Assembly (NCBI RefSeq): GCF_003219795.1
Contig: NZ_QJVC01000012.1
Span: forward strand, 1-64,000
Length of the DNA: 64,000 bases
Direction: 5' to 3'
Source: Arthrobacter psychrolactophilus
GTDB lineage: Bacteria > Actinomycetota > Actinomycetes > Actinomycetales > Micrococcaceae
A model generated the notes under the pieces. It was not told the DNA's origin. It did not search any database and saw only the letters and a list, made by a program, of their open reading frames with translations. Of this stretch, positions 18,451 through 27,004 are shown in pieces. How positions within the stretch are numbered: the stretch's first letter is position 1; every line of letters begins with the position of its first letter. The position numbers were made by a program, and so were the translations under genes.

Positions 18451-18932
18451 TTACTCCCCCATGTTCGACGACGTCCTGAGCGCCCCGCGGACAGCTCGGA
18501 TCCACACAATACCCGTCAGGCTACCCCACCCCGAACGATTATTTAAGGGCCGATGTGAGTGAATACTGTTATATCCGGTTCCAGGCAACGTGTCCTTCAG
18601 GTAGGTAGACGAGGCTAGCTACCGAAAGTTATTCATCATGCCTGAAGCTTCCACCTAGCGACGTTCGGCACGCACATGACTTCTCATCGCCGCAGCCGAA
18701 CCGTCCCATGCCCATGGGGGTCGTCGGGACGAGCATTGACACCATCACGCTCAGCGAGCCCGCCATTGCGGCGATCTGGCGGTGGTGGTTGTCGGCGAGC
18801 GCCTGAGCCCCGTAGGGTGGCGCGGCTTGGGTATTGTTGCCGCCGCCCTCGTGGTGTTGGCGATGGCCCCGGCCGCGAATGAGCTACCGGTGACGCTCGC
18901 AGACCTAGAGAACCCGCCCTCTTCTCCGGCCC
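18451..18932. other. Intergenic region holding only the EamA remnant
   Basis: Apart from the EamA tail at 18714-18945 nothing coding is visible. An imperfect repeat of AGGTAGGTAGACGAGGCTAG with GCTAGCTACC around 18600-18622 may form a hairpin. No RNA gene or insertion element was recognised. Confidence 0.4.
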
Positions 18933-18945
18933 TTAGGTCAGAGAC
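18714..18945 (+). pseudogene. Truncated, frameshifted EamA/DMT-family transporter remnant
   Basis: Reading MGVVGTSIDTITLSEPAIAAI and, after a one-base shift near 18777, LAVVVVGERLSPVGWRGLG and IVAAALVVLAMAP reproduces the last two membrane helices of an EamA-type drug/metabolite transporter. The typical LSEP..A and GERL elements are there. The first eight or so helices are missing upstream, so this is the tail of a lost gene. It ends close to the convergent dioxygenase gene. Confidence 0.6.
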
Positions 18946-19730
18946 CAGGATCGCTTGGAGAGCCCGAACCAGAAACCGTCGATGGCGGTCTTGGCTTCGA
19001 TGCCACTCGAGGCGTATGCGGCGCCGAGCGCTACATAGAGCGGTGCCCAGTGTTCGGAGCGCGGGTGGGCCTCCCGAGCGGCGGGCGCCTTGTGGAGGAA
19101 GTCGAGGATGGAGTCAACGTCCCCACGGGCCATGGCTTCTTCGGCCCAGTGGTCAAATTCGCTCGGGGCCGACGGCGGAGTCGTGTTCGGTCCCGCTGCA
19201 GGGTTGAACCATTGCAGGTTGTGCGTCGTGAAGCCGGAGCCAACGATCATGGTGCCGCGCTCACGCAAGGGAGCCAGTGACTGACCGAGGGCGAAGAGAC
19301 CTTGCGGGTCCAGCGTGGGCATTGACATCTGCACTACCGGGATATCCGCCTCGGGGAACATTTCCTTGAGCGGGACGTAGGCGCCATGGTCCAGGCCACG
19401 GGATTCGTCGCGCTCCACATGGTGACCGTGGGTGCCTGCCAGTCGAGCTACCTCGTCGGCCAACTCGGGTGTCATCGGGGCATCGTAGCGAACGTCGTAG
19501 TAGCGCTGCGGGAATCCCCAGAAGTCGTAGACCAGCTCTTGCTTGGTGCGGGTGGCACTGAGCGTGACGGGCGCATTCTCCCAGTGGGCCGAAATCATCA
19601 GAATGTCCTTGGGCTTTTCCATGGTGTCCGACCAGGCAGCCAATTCCGCGGTCCACGTGGCGTCATCAGCCAGCGGCGGGGCGCCATGGGAGAGGAACAG
19701 GACCGGAGGAACATCTGCAGAAATAGTCAT
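18933..19730 (-). CDS. DODA-type (YgiD-like) class III extradiol dioxygenase
   Basis: A 265-residue protein of the 4,5-DOPA dioxygenase family. Metal-binding histidines are visible in LFLSHGAPP, ILMISAHWEN and the later GSGFTTHNL; FWGFPQRYYDVRYD, DESRGLDHGAYVPL and SEHWAPLYVALGAA are further family blocks. Such enzymes open catecholic or quinol rings, or detoxify them. The ATG at 19730 fits the family N-terminus (VPPVLFLSHGAPP) and lies six bases past a TATGCT -10 box, so the message may be leaderless. The promoter overlaps a palindrome shared with the hydrolase/LLM operon. Confidence 0.85.
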   Translation of the reverse strand: MTISADVPPVLFLSHGAPPLADDATWTAELAAWSDTMEKPKDILMISAHWENAPVTLSATRTKQELVYDFWGFPQRYYDVRYDAPMTPELADEVARLAGTHGHHVERDESRGLDHGAYVPLKEMFPEADIPVVQMSMPTLDPQGLFALGQSLAPLRERGTMIVGSGFTTHNLQWFNPAAGPNTTPPSAPSEFDHWAEEAMARGDVDSILDFLHKAPAAREAHPRSEHWAPLYVALGAAYASSGIEAKTAIDGFWFGLSKRSWSLT

Positions 19731-19736
19731 AACACC

Positions 19737-19771
19737 AGCATAACCGCAAAAGGTTGATGCTTCAAGTAAAT
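19737..19771 (-). promoter_or_regulatory. Predicted dioxygenase promoter with embedded palindromic operator
   Basis: On the minus strand TTGAAG (19760-19765) and TATGCT (19737-19742) are 17 bases apart. The surrounding ATTTACTTGAAGCATCAACC (19752-19771) is a near palindrome with 17 of 19 leading bases identical to the site at 28754-28775. A MarR-type repressor site is inferred; the regulator is not in the window. Confidence 0.5.
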
Positions 19772-19988
19772 AATGAAAGTTCATTGCCCTAGTTGCAAGG
19801 GGCGGTGCCAGCAGGGACGCCACAACCTATCCTTTCATCGGCCCCGGCCCGAGAGTATCCTGAGAATCTGCGGCCATCCCTGCGGGCTGGCACCGGCATT
19901 GGTCTCCCTTCAGTGCCCGATTCCTCGTGCACGCCTCAGTCAGGATCCGACTCTCGGATCCCTTTCATCGAGAAGCTAAGGCACCGTT

Positions 19989-21410
19989 ATGGACGTCCTT
20001 GAGGCCGTGGCCCCGCACAGAACCACCCCGCACCCCTTTGCTCGCCACCGCTCACGAACCATCGCTGCGGTCATCGCCAGTGTTCTGATCGGAACACTCG
20101 GTGCCTGCGGCTCCCCTGACACGTTGAAGGCAACCAACGCGTGGTCACTGACGAAAGCCGAAGCCTCGGCGGGCGGGGTAACCCTGTCCCTCGAAGACGG
20201 AGCCCGCTGGACGGGCGAAGGGTTGGCACTGGACGGCACGAACTTTGGCACCACTGCCGAGCCTGGCCCCCTTGCCACAGATTCAAGTTTCACCGTGAGC
20301 GCTTGGGTTCGTCCGGCCGGGCAGCCAGGACAGTACTCCTCAGTTCTCAGCCAGTCCGGGGAAGTCGCAGGTGCCTTCTTCCTGGGCGTCGCCGAAGGAT
20401 TTTGGGCATTCTCGGTCAAGCCTGCTGACGGTAATGGGGGCGACTTCGTGACCAACCGCGATCTCGCGACGACAGTCGAGGTGGAGCCCGATGCTTGGGT
20501 GCATCTGGCCGGGGTCTACGATTCCACCGCAGGGAGGGCCTTGTTCTACCTCAACGGCTACCCGACAAGCGCGAATGGTGTCGCCACGGAGCCGTTGTTT
20601 GCCGCGAAAGGACCCTTGTTGTTTGGCAGTGGCCAGGCGAACGGACAACTTTCGGACTTCTTTAAGGGCACAGTTGCAGATGTGCGCACCTGGTCTCGTG
20701 CCCTCAGTACCGAGGAGGTCACTGCCGCGTCCTTGATCGCCACCCCTGACGGTGCAACACTCACCAAAGCTGAGCTGCCGGCGGAGCCGAACTGCCCAGA
20801 CCCACACGGCGGCCTCTGCCTGGGAGCCCTTGAAGAGGGAAATTACTCAACGACGTCCTTTGAGCCGAAACTTTCCTACACCGTCCCAGAGGGCTGGAGC
20901 AACAGGGAGGATCTACCGGGCAACGTCCTGTTGACCCGTACCAGCGACTCGCAAGAGGGCACCTGGGGCGGCAGCTACATCGGCGTGTACCAGAATGTCC
21001 GGGCGTCATCCCTGTGCACCGAAGAGGCACAGCCTGGAGTGGGGACCAGCGCCGCGGACCTTGCCGCGTGGTATCGCACGGCGCCGGGACTGGAGATCGT
21101 CACAGACGCTCCCACGATGGTCGGTGGCTTGTCGGGGATTATGCTCGACTTCCGGGTGAGTACCCAGTGGAAGAGTCCCTGCCCGCTCGATGGCGTCATT
21201 CATGCGATTCCGATCATCATCGGCGGCGGCGTCTCTGATCTCCATCACGTCATGGGAGCACCTCTTGAAATGCGCATCATCCTGCTCGACTGGCAGGGAG
21301 GAAACCTTGCCGTAGAAATTACGTCCGTTCTTGAGCAGCACAGCCTGGAGGACTACCTCACGACCATCGGATCTGACGCAGTCGTCAACTCCTTCACGTT
21401 CGAACCCTGA
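19989..21410 (+). CDS. LamG-like (concanavalin A-type) domain lipoprotein
   Basis: A 473-residue secreted lipoprotein. A polar N-tail of about 25 residues precedes a hydrophobic stretch and the lipobox TLGACGS. Residues about 65-250 form a LamG/concanavalin-like domain (FTVSAWVRPAGQPGQYSSVL, DAWVHLAGVYDSTAGRALFY, ADVRTWSRALSTEE), which usually binds carbohydrate. The remaining 200 residues form a second domain with cysteines in NCPDPHGGLC and CTEE, and no family I recognise. Likely an exposed ligand-binding protein. An inverted repeat separates it from the convergent phoD gene. Confidence 0.75.
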   Translation: MDVLEAVAPHRTTPHPFARHRSRTIAAVIASVLIGTLGACGSPDTLKATNAWSLTKAEASAGGVTLSLEDGARWTGEGLALDGTNFGTTAEPGPLATDSSFTVSAWVRPAGQPGQYSSVLSQSGEVAGAFFLGVAEGFWAFSVKPADGNGGDFVTNRDLATTVEVEPDAWVHLAGVYDSTAGRALFYLNGYPTSANGVATEPLFAAKGPLLFGSGQANGQLSDFFKGTVADVRTWSRALSTEEVTAASLIATPDGATLTKAELPAEPNCPDPHGGLCLGALEEGNYSTTSFEPKLSYTVPEGWSNREDLPGNVLLTRTSDSQEGTWGGSYIGVYQNVRASSLCTEEAQPGVGTSAADLAAWYRTAPGLEIVTDAPTMVGGLSGIMLDFRVSTQWKSPCPLDGVIHAIPIIIGGGVSDLHHVMGAPLEMRIILLDWQGGNLAVEITSVLEQHSLEDYLTTIGSDAVVNSFTFEP

Positions 21411-21431
21411 GTGGGATTCCCGCAGCCCAAG

Positions 21432-21464
21432 AGACCGGAGGGCCATGACGCGGCCCTCCGGTCT
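21432..21464. terminator. Bidirectional hairpin between convergent genes
   Basis: AGACCGGAGGGCC and GGCCCTCCGGTCT form a perfect 13-bp stem with a seven-base loop, just between the LamG stop (21410) and the phoD stop (21477). It should serve both genes. Confidence 0.75.
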
Positions 21465-21476
21465 AGGTTCTAGCTT

Positions 21477-23063
21477 CTAGCGCGCCTGGAGCCCGCGCAC
21501 CCCATCCTCAATGACAAAGGACGCCTTTGTGCTGACCGGAGCGCCCGGCGTCGTCACATATTCCAGCGTGCGGAAATCGGCCGTCAGTGAGTCCTTCGTG
21601 ATGGTCGTGTTCACGTAGCCGCGGTTGTCGTTATAGAACTTCAGGTGCGGATTCCATGCCATGACCGGATCGCTCGTGGAGCCACCACCATTGCCGGTCG
21701 AGGTGATGGAGGTGCAGACAAGCTCCGAGCCCACCACGGGGGCCGACGGGTCCTTGTAGTCCACCTTCACGTCATTAGCCCAGTTCCGGTGCACGTCACC
21801 GGTCAGTACGACGGCGTTACGCACGTTTGCGTCAACCCAACCTTGGGTGATGCGACGGCGGGAGGAGGCGTAGCCGTCCCAGCCATCCATGGAGACATCG
21901 TCGATGGCCGGTGAGCGATCGCGGTCACGCTCGGCAAAGAAGACCTGCTGTCCCAAGATGTCCCAGCTCTGGGTGGATTTCTTGAAGCCATCCAGGAGCC
22001 ATTTTTCCTGCTCCGCACCCGTAATGGTGCGATCCTCGGCGAGCCGCTCGGTGACGTTCTTCCGCCAGCCATCCCCTGCCAATTGGTCATCACGGTACTG
22101 CCGGGTATCCATCATGTGGAAGTTCGCCAGCTGACCCCACTGGATGGTGCGGTAGATCTTCATATCAAATCCTGCGGGCACGGAGGACGAGCGCAGCGGC
22201 ATGTTCTCGTAGTACGCCTGGAAGGCAGCTGTGCGACGCAAGCGGAAATGCTCGGCACTGTCGTTGAGCTGATTCGGATCACTGTTCTCGGGCACCTCAT
22301 CGGCCCAGTTGTTGTCCACCTCATGGTCATCCCAGACCACAAGCCACGGTGCGATGGCGTGCGCAGCCTGCAAATCGACGTCGGACTTGTACTGGGCGTG
22401 ACGCTGACGGTAACCGGCCAAGGTGCTGGTCTCTGGGCCGGCATGATCGCGCGGGTTGCCTCCGCCAATCACGTAGCCGCCCTTCTTGTACTCGTACATG
22501 TAGTCGCCCAGGTGCAAGATCAGATCCGGGTGGTCCTGCGCCAGGCGCTGGTAGGCCGTGAAGTATCCGTGCTCGTACTGGGCACAGCTGGCAAAGCTCA
22601 TGGCCAGAGCTGCGGGCGTCTCATGCAGGGCCGGGCTCGTGAGTGTGCGGCCAACCTCGCTGAGGTGACGGCCCGTGCGGAAACGGTAGAAGTACTCGCG
22701 CCCCGGACGCAGCCCGCGCAACTCCACGTGGATTGAATGGGCGGTTTCGATCCGGGCCTGTTCCACGCCGCGGGCCACCACGGTGCGCATGGCGGCATCC
22801 TCGGCAACTTCCCAGGCAACAGCCACTTGGCGGGTGGGCATGCCACCGAAGCCATCCTCCGCGAAGGGATCCACGGCCAGGCGCGTCCAGATGACAAAGC
22901 CATCAGGCCACGGCTCTCCCGAGGCGATACCCAGGCGGAACGGATCGGTGCGAAGTCCGGCGTCGTCGGCGACGGACGTGGCAAATGCCGTGCCGGGAAC
23001 GGCAGCGATCAGGCCGGCACCAAGGCCGACGGACAGTAGTGATCTGCGTGAAATGTTATCCAT
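21477..23063 (-). CDS. phoD: PhoD-family alkaline phosphatase / phosphodiesterase, Tat-exported
   Basis: A 528-residue extracytoplasmic phosphatase. The start MDNISRRSLLSVGLGAG is a twin-arginine signal, ending near GTAFA. The PhoD metal site is spread over SFASCAQYEHGYF, LILHLGDYMYEYKKGG, WDDHEVDNNWADE and VVLTGDVHRNWAND. These coordinate iron and calcium in characterised PhoD. The ATG at 23063 puts the Tat motif at the terminus; the longer frame to 23138 only adds unrelated residues. Expected role is phosphate scavenging from phosphodiesters; no PHO box was assigned. Confidence 0.88.
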   Translation of the reverse strand: MDNISRRSLLSVGLGAGLIAAVPGTAFATSVADDAGLRTDPFRLGIASGEPWPDGFVIWTRLAVDPFAEDGFGGMPTRQVAVAWEVAEDAAMRTVVARGVEQARIETAHSIHVELRGLRPGREYFYRFRTGRHLSEVGRTLTSPALHETPAALAMSFASCAQYEHGYFTAYQRLAQDHPDLILHLGDYMYEYKKGGYVIGGGNPRDHAGPETSTLAGYRQRHAQYKSDVDLQAAHAIAPWLVVWDDHEVDNNWADEVPENSDPNQLNDSAEHFRLRRTAAFQAYYENMPLRSSSVPAGFDMKIYRTIQWGQLANFHMMDTRQYRDDQLAGDGWRKNVTERLAEDRTITGAEQEKWLLDGFKKSTQSWDILGQQVFFAERDRDRSPAIDDVSMDGWDGYASSRRRITQGWVDANVRNAVVLTGDVHRNWANDVKVDYKDPSAPVVGSELVCTSITSTGNGGGSTSDPVMAWNPHLKFYNDNRGYVNTTITKDSLTADFRTLEYVTTPGAPVSTKASFVIEDGVRGLQAR

Positions 23064-23213
23064 AGCCACGAACTTATGCAGGGCACTTGAACAAGCACCC
23101 GACATGATGTGAATTGCTCGTGAACGGCTCCGCAACACTCCAACGCACGCAATTATGACGCCCGACGCAGGTCATGAGACAGGCGCTCGCAGCCCGCTCC
23201 CTAAACTTGGTTC

Positions 23214-24179
23214 ATGACTGAGAATCCCCGCAATTCGGTAACTCTTCGCTTCCTTGCCGCCCCCACCGACATTGGCCATAGCGGCTCCGTCGATGCCGGC
23301 ACGGTGCTGGAATGGGTCGATAAGGCCGCCTATGCGGCCGCCGTAGGCTGGGCCAAGTCGTATTGCGTGACCGCTTACGTTGGCAACATCCACTTTGCCG
23401 ATCCCGTCAACAGCGGCGACCTGGTGGAGGTCACCGCCACGGTGGTCTACACGGGACGTTCCTCCATGCACATCCACACCGTCGTCTCCTCGGGCGATCC
23501 CAAGGCTGGCGGACCCACGATGCGCAGCCAGTGCATCGTCATCTTCGTCGCGGTGGGCGCGGACGGACAATCCATCGCCGTCCCCACCCTGGAACCGGCC
23601 ACACCCCAGGCGATCCTGCAACGCGACGACGCCGTTGCCAGGATCAAGGTCCGCGAGGAAATCGTCGAGGCCATGAAGGGGCAGGAGTACACCGATGCCG
23701 GCACCGCAGAAAAAGTCATCCTGCGTTTCCTCGCCTCCCCCAACGACGTCAACTGGGGCGGCAAGGTCCACGGCGGCATCGTCATGAAATGGATCGATGA
23801 GGCGGCCTACGTCTGCGCCACCCGCTACTGCGGCAGCGCCACCGTGGCCGTGTTCTCCGGTGGCGTGCGCTTCTATCGCCCCCTGCTGATCGGCCACGTC
23901 GTCGAGGTCGAGGCCCGGCTCGTCTACACCGGCACCAAGGGCATGCACATTGCCGTCCAGGTGCGCTCGGGCTCCCCCACGAGCGGGGAGCTGAATCTGA
24001 CCACCTACTGCCTCACGGTCATGGTGACGCGGGACGAGGCCGGCAACTCGGTGCCTGTTCCCCCATGGCTCCCTGTGAGCGAGGAGGACCAGCGCCTGCA
24101 CGCCCACGCCCGGGAGCTGTTGGAGATCCGCGGCCGGGCGCCGGGCAATCGCCTCCCCAACCACCTCTTGTCCCACTAG
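23214..24179 (+). CDS. Acyl-CoA thioesterase with tandem hotdog domains
   Basis: A 321-residue protein of two hotdog folds, the BACH/BFIT-like double form. Both repeats show the VTLRFLA..D / VILRFLASPNDV opening, the (W/E)W(V/I)D(K/E)AAY helix, and RSSMHIHTVV or KGMHIAVQV strands. The second repeat has the active-site pattern NWGGKVHGGIVMKWID. In the first, DIGHSGSVDAGTVLEWVD replaces the Asn-x-x-Gly and Gly-Gly elements, so it may be catalytically weak. It hydrolyses acyl-CoA to free acid and CoA in the cytosol; chain length is unknown. Confidence 0.85.
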   Translation: MTENPRNSVTLRFLAAPTDIGHSGSVDAGTVLEWVDKAAYAAAVGWAKSYCVTAYVGNIHFADPVNSGDLVEVTATVVYTGRSSMHIHTVVSSGDPKAGGPTMRSQCIVIFVAVGADGQSIAVPTLEPATPQAILQRDDAVARIKVREEIVEAMKGQEYTDAGTAEKVILRFLASPNDVNWGGKVHGGIVMKWIDEAAYVCATRYCGSATVAVFSGGVRFYRPLLIGHVVEVEARLVYTGTKGMHIAVQVRSGSPTSGELNLTTYCLTVMVTRDEAGNSVPVPPWLPVSEEDQRLHAHARELLEIRGRAPGNRLPNHLLSH

Positions 24180-24203
24180 AAAGTACGACGGCGTAACTGA
24201 CCT

Positions 24204-24719
24204 TTAGCGGCCTCCGCCACCACCGGGCGTCTCGCCGAGAGACGTGGTGAGGGGTCCGCCGTCGAGCTTTAATTCCATGAAGACACTGTAAGGATCCAGG
24301 ACATAGTCGGCGAAGGGCCCACGCTCCGTGAAACCCTGGCGGAGGTAGAGGCGCCGGGCGGGGGCGAAGAAGTCGACGCTTCCGGTCTCCAAGACGAGCG
24401 AGTGATAGCCGCGTTCCCTGGCCTCGGCCGTGATGTGCTGCAGAAGGCGCGCGGCAATCCCCCGACCCCTCGCCGCGGGATGCGTGCGCATGGACTTGAT
24501 CTCCCCCTGTCCGGCCCGGAGCCGTTTGAGGGCGCCGCACGCGAGCAGTTCACCATCCTCGCGCGCCGTCCAGAAGGTCACCTCCGGGGCGCAGAGGGCC
24601 GCAAGATCGAGGGTGTGCACACTTTCTGCGGGCGAGGTGGCCATCATGTCGAGCAGATGATCTTGCAGCAGCGCGCGCACATCGGGCAGGGTTGGATCGT
24701 CAATGCGAAGAGAAATCAT
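24204..24719 (-). CDS. GNAT-family N-acetyltransferase
   Basis: A 171-residue acetyltransferase. ALKRLRAGQGEIKSMRTHPA followed by ARGRGIAARLLQHITAEARE is the acetyl-CoA-binding motif A, and GYHSLVLETGSVDFFAPARRLY with GFTERGPFADYVLDPYSVFM matches the PhnO/ElaA-like subgroup that often modifies small molecules. ATG 24719 (MISLRIDD) is the conserved-looking start; the longer frame runs into the GlxA gene region. The C-terminus ends with a glycine-rich tail. Substrate unknown. Confidence 0.8.
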   Translation of the reverse strand: MISLRIDDPTLPDVRALLQDHLLDMMATSPAESVHTLDLAALCAPEVTFWTAREDGELLACGALKRLRAGQGEIKSMRTHPAARGRGIAARLLQHITAEARERGYHSLVLETGSVDFFAPARRLYLRQGFTERGPFADYVLDPYSVFMELKLDGGPLTTSLGETPGGGGGR

Positions 24720-24744
24720 GGCTTCAAATCTAGCAATGGTGGCA

Positions 24745-25728
24745 CTACGCGGCCGTGAAGGCATGCCGGTACTGACTGGGTGTCAGGGAGGTGTGGCGCT
24801 TGAAAATGGTGCGGAAATTGGCGCCGGAGCCTAGACCCACCGCGGCCGCGATGCGTTCGATCGGGACGTCGGAGCTTTCCAGCAGTTCTTTGGCTCGTTC
24901 GACGCGTTGCAGGGACAGCCACTTCATGGGGGCGATGCCGGCGTGGCGTTCGAAGCGCCGGGCCAGGGTGCGCTCACTCAGGGCAATGGCGGCGCTCATG
25001 TGGGCGATCGTGAGCGGCTCGTGCAGGTTCTTGAGCGCCCACTCCATGGCCGCGCCCACGTCGGAGGGTTGATCGGCGGAGCTTCGCAGCGGCTTGTGGC
25101 TGATGAATTGCGACTGCGTTCCCTCGCGGCGCGGCGCGGACACGATGGCTTTGGCCGTGCGATTTCCTTGCGCGGCACCCCAATCGCTGCGGACCAGATG
25201 CAGGCACAGGTCAATGCCGGCGGCGACCCCCGCGGAGGTGAGCACCTGGCCATTGTCAACGAAGAGGACGTTTTCATCGACGGCAATGCGCGGGAACAGG
25301 GCGGCCAGATCCGAGGTTGACCCCCAATGCGTCGTGGCCGAGAGCCCATCAAGGATCCCCGCCTGGGCGAGGGCAAAGGCGCCCGTGCAGATCGAGACCA
25401 TGCGCGCGCCCCTGCCATGGGCGGCCGTCAGTGCGTTGAGGACTTCATCCGGCAAGGGTTCCCGGGACTGCGAGAAGCCCGGGACGATCACGGTGTCCAC
25501 CTCCTCGAGGAGATCGAGGCCGCGCTCGGGCAGCACGGAGAAGCCACCCGTCGCGGGAACGGGCAGGCCGCCCAGGGAGCAGCTGTGAACCTCATAGCGA
25601 CCCTGGGTGTTGCGGCCCAGAACCTGAACCGGAATACCAAAGTCCAAGGCTAAGACCTCCGGCAGCGCCAGCACGGCAACCTTGATGGGCGCTGCGGCTT
25701 CTGCATCTTTGGCGGGAATCTTGTGCAT
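24745..25728 (-). CDS. GlxA-family transcriptional regulator (DJ-1/PfpI + AraC HTH)
   Basis: A 327-residue regulator of the same architecture as the one at 1.6-2.7 kb. It has the DJ-1-like part with VAVLALPEVLALDFGIPVQV, TVIVPGF and SICTGAFALAQAGILDGLSA, then the AraC pair of HTHs (IALSERTLARRFERHAGIAP, and IAAAVGLGSGANFRTIFKRH). A 52-base divergent gap separates it from an MFS pump. A perfect palindrome overlapping its own start codon suggests that it controls itself and the pump. Confidence 0.87.
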   Translation of the reverse strand: MHKIPAKDAEAAAPIKVAVLALPEVLALDFGIPVQVLGRNTQGRYEVHSCSLGGLPVPATGGFSVLPERGLDLLEEVDTVIVPGFSQSREPLPDEVLNALTAAHGRGARMVSICTGAFALAQAGILDGLSATTHWGSTSDLAALFPRIAVDENVLFVDNGQVLTSAGVAAGIDLCLHLVRSDWGAAQGNRTAKAIVSAPRREGTQSQFISHKPLRSSADQPSDVGAAMEWALKNLHEPLTIAHMSAAIALSERTLARRFERHAGIAPMKWLSLQRVERAKELLESSDVPIERIAAAVGLGSGANFRTIFKRHTSLTPSQYRHAFTAA

Positions 25729-25748
25729 AGTGGCAATCTTGCCACTAT
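25727..25748. promoter_or_regulatory. Perfect 22-base palindrome in the GlxA/MFS divergent gap
   Basis: ATAGTGGCAA-TC-TTGCCACTAT has ten paired bases on each side and overlaps the GlxA start codon (25728). Position between divergent genes makes it a strong candidate operator for both. Binding is inferred. Confidence 0.6.
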
Positions 25749-25780
25749 TCTGGGTGAAAGTTCAATGACATCGTGGAGCC

Positions 25781-27004
25781 ATGATCCGCACCCCACCTCG
25801 CTTCAAGGCCCTCCTGATCCGCCTCATCGCCGCCCAGGCCTGCTATTACATGATCGTCAGCATCGATCTGACGCTGACAGGACTCGTCGGCCTCTTGCTC
25901 GCGCCCGTCCCCGCCCTAGTGACGCTGCCACTGAGTTTGATCGTTGTGGTGGGAACCCTGTGTTCCTTTGTCGCCGGGCATGCGGCAGCCCGCTTCGGCT
26001 ACCGTCCCGTCATGGTGGCGGGCGCGCTCACGGCCATTGCGGGCGGTCTCATCTCGGCTATTGCCGTGGCAAGCCACTCGTTCACGCTCTTTTGCCTCGG
26101 CACGGCCCTGACCGGCGGGTACCGCGCCGTGGGTGGTTTCCTGCGATTCATCGCCTCCGACTACGCCCCACCAGCCCAGCGGGAACGCTCCCTGGCACTG
26201 GTCATGTATGGCGGAATCGCCGCGGCGGCGCTGGGCCCCTTTGCCGCGGTCGCCGCCTCCCACGCCGCACTGCAACCTTATGTGGGTTCCTGCCTTCTCA
26301 TCGCAGTCTTGGGCATCGTGGCCCTGTGCTTGGCGCTGACCATGCCGCCGGCCACCAACACCGCGTCCGAGTCGAGGCAGCCTGCCATCGAGATCCGCGC
26401 CCAACGCGGCAACCCACACTTTCAGCAGGCCGTGCTGGTGCTCGCCGGATCGGGACTCGTCATGACGCTGGTCATGGCCAGCGGACCCCTCGCGAACGAC
26501 CATGCCGGACATTCCGCGACCGTGGGAGCCTCCATGATCCAGTGGCACCTCATCGGCATGTTTGCCCCGTCCGCCCTGAGCGCCTTGCTCCTGAAAAAGT
26601 ACGGCACCTTCGTCACGAATCTACTGGGCGGCCTCGTCATGTTCGCGGGGTGCGCCGTGGCACTGTTCTCCGATTCCGGCGCGGCCATGATCGCGACCCT
26701 GACACTGGTGGGTATTGGCTGGAATATCCTCTTCGTGTCTGGCTCGGCACTGCTTTTGAAGGCCTATCCACAGGGCCGAGGCAGCAAATTGCAGGGCTTC
26801 AGCGACGGTGTCACGGCGGGCTTGTCCGCGGCCGGATCCTTTGGCGCCGCATGGTTGCTTCACCAAGCCCAGTGGCGCGGAGTCAACCTCATCGCGGTGG
26901 CCGTGGTCGCCGTCGTTCTTATCCTTCTGACACTTTTTAACGCCAGACGGCGCGAGCCGCACCTCCCGCTGGCCCCCACCCCTCACGCCGAGGTAGCCGG
27001 TTAG
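25781..27004 (+). CDS. Major facilitator superfamily transporter
   Basis: A 407-residue integral membrane protein with about twelve hydrophobic segments. GHAAARFGYRPVMVAGAL is the MFS motif A loop between helices 2 and 3, here with few charged residues, and the central loop near residue 195-210 is hydrophilic. The general form is that of a drug or metabolite efflux pump. It is divergent from the GlxA-type regulator, and its last bases overlap the convergent LLM gene by four. Substrate unknown. Confidence 0.82.
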   Translation: MIRTPPRFKALLIRLIAAQACYYMIVSIDLTLTGLVGLLLAPVPALVTLPLSLIVVVGTLCSFVAGHAAARFGYRPVMVAGALTAIAGGLISAIAVASHSFTLFCLGTALTGGYRAVGGFLRFIASDYAPPAQRERSLALVMYGGIAAAALGPFAAVAASHAALQPYVGSCLLIAVLGIVALCLALTMPPATNTASESRQPAIEIRAQRGNPHFQQAVLVLAGSGLVMTLVMASGPLANDHAGHSATVGASMIQWHLIGMFAPSALSALLLKKYGTFVTNLLGGLVMFAGCAVALFSDSGAAMIATLTLVGIGWNILFVSGSALLLKAYPQGRGSKLQGFSDGVTAGLSAAGSFGAAWLLHQAQWRGVNLIAVAVVAVVLILLTLFNARRREPHLPLAPTPHAEVAG

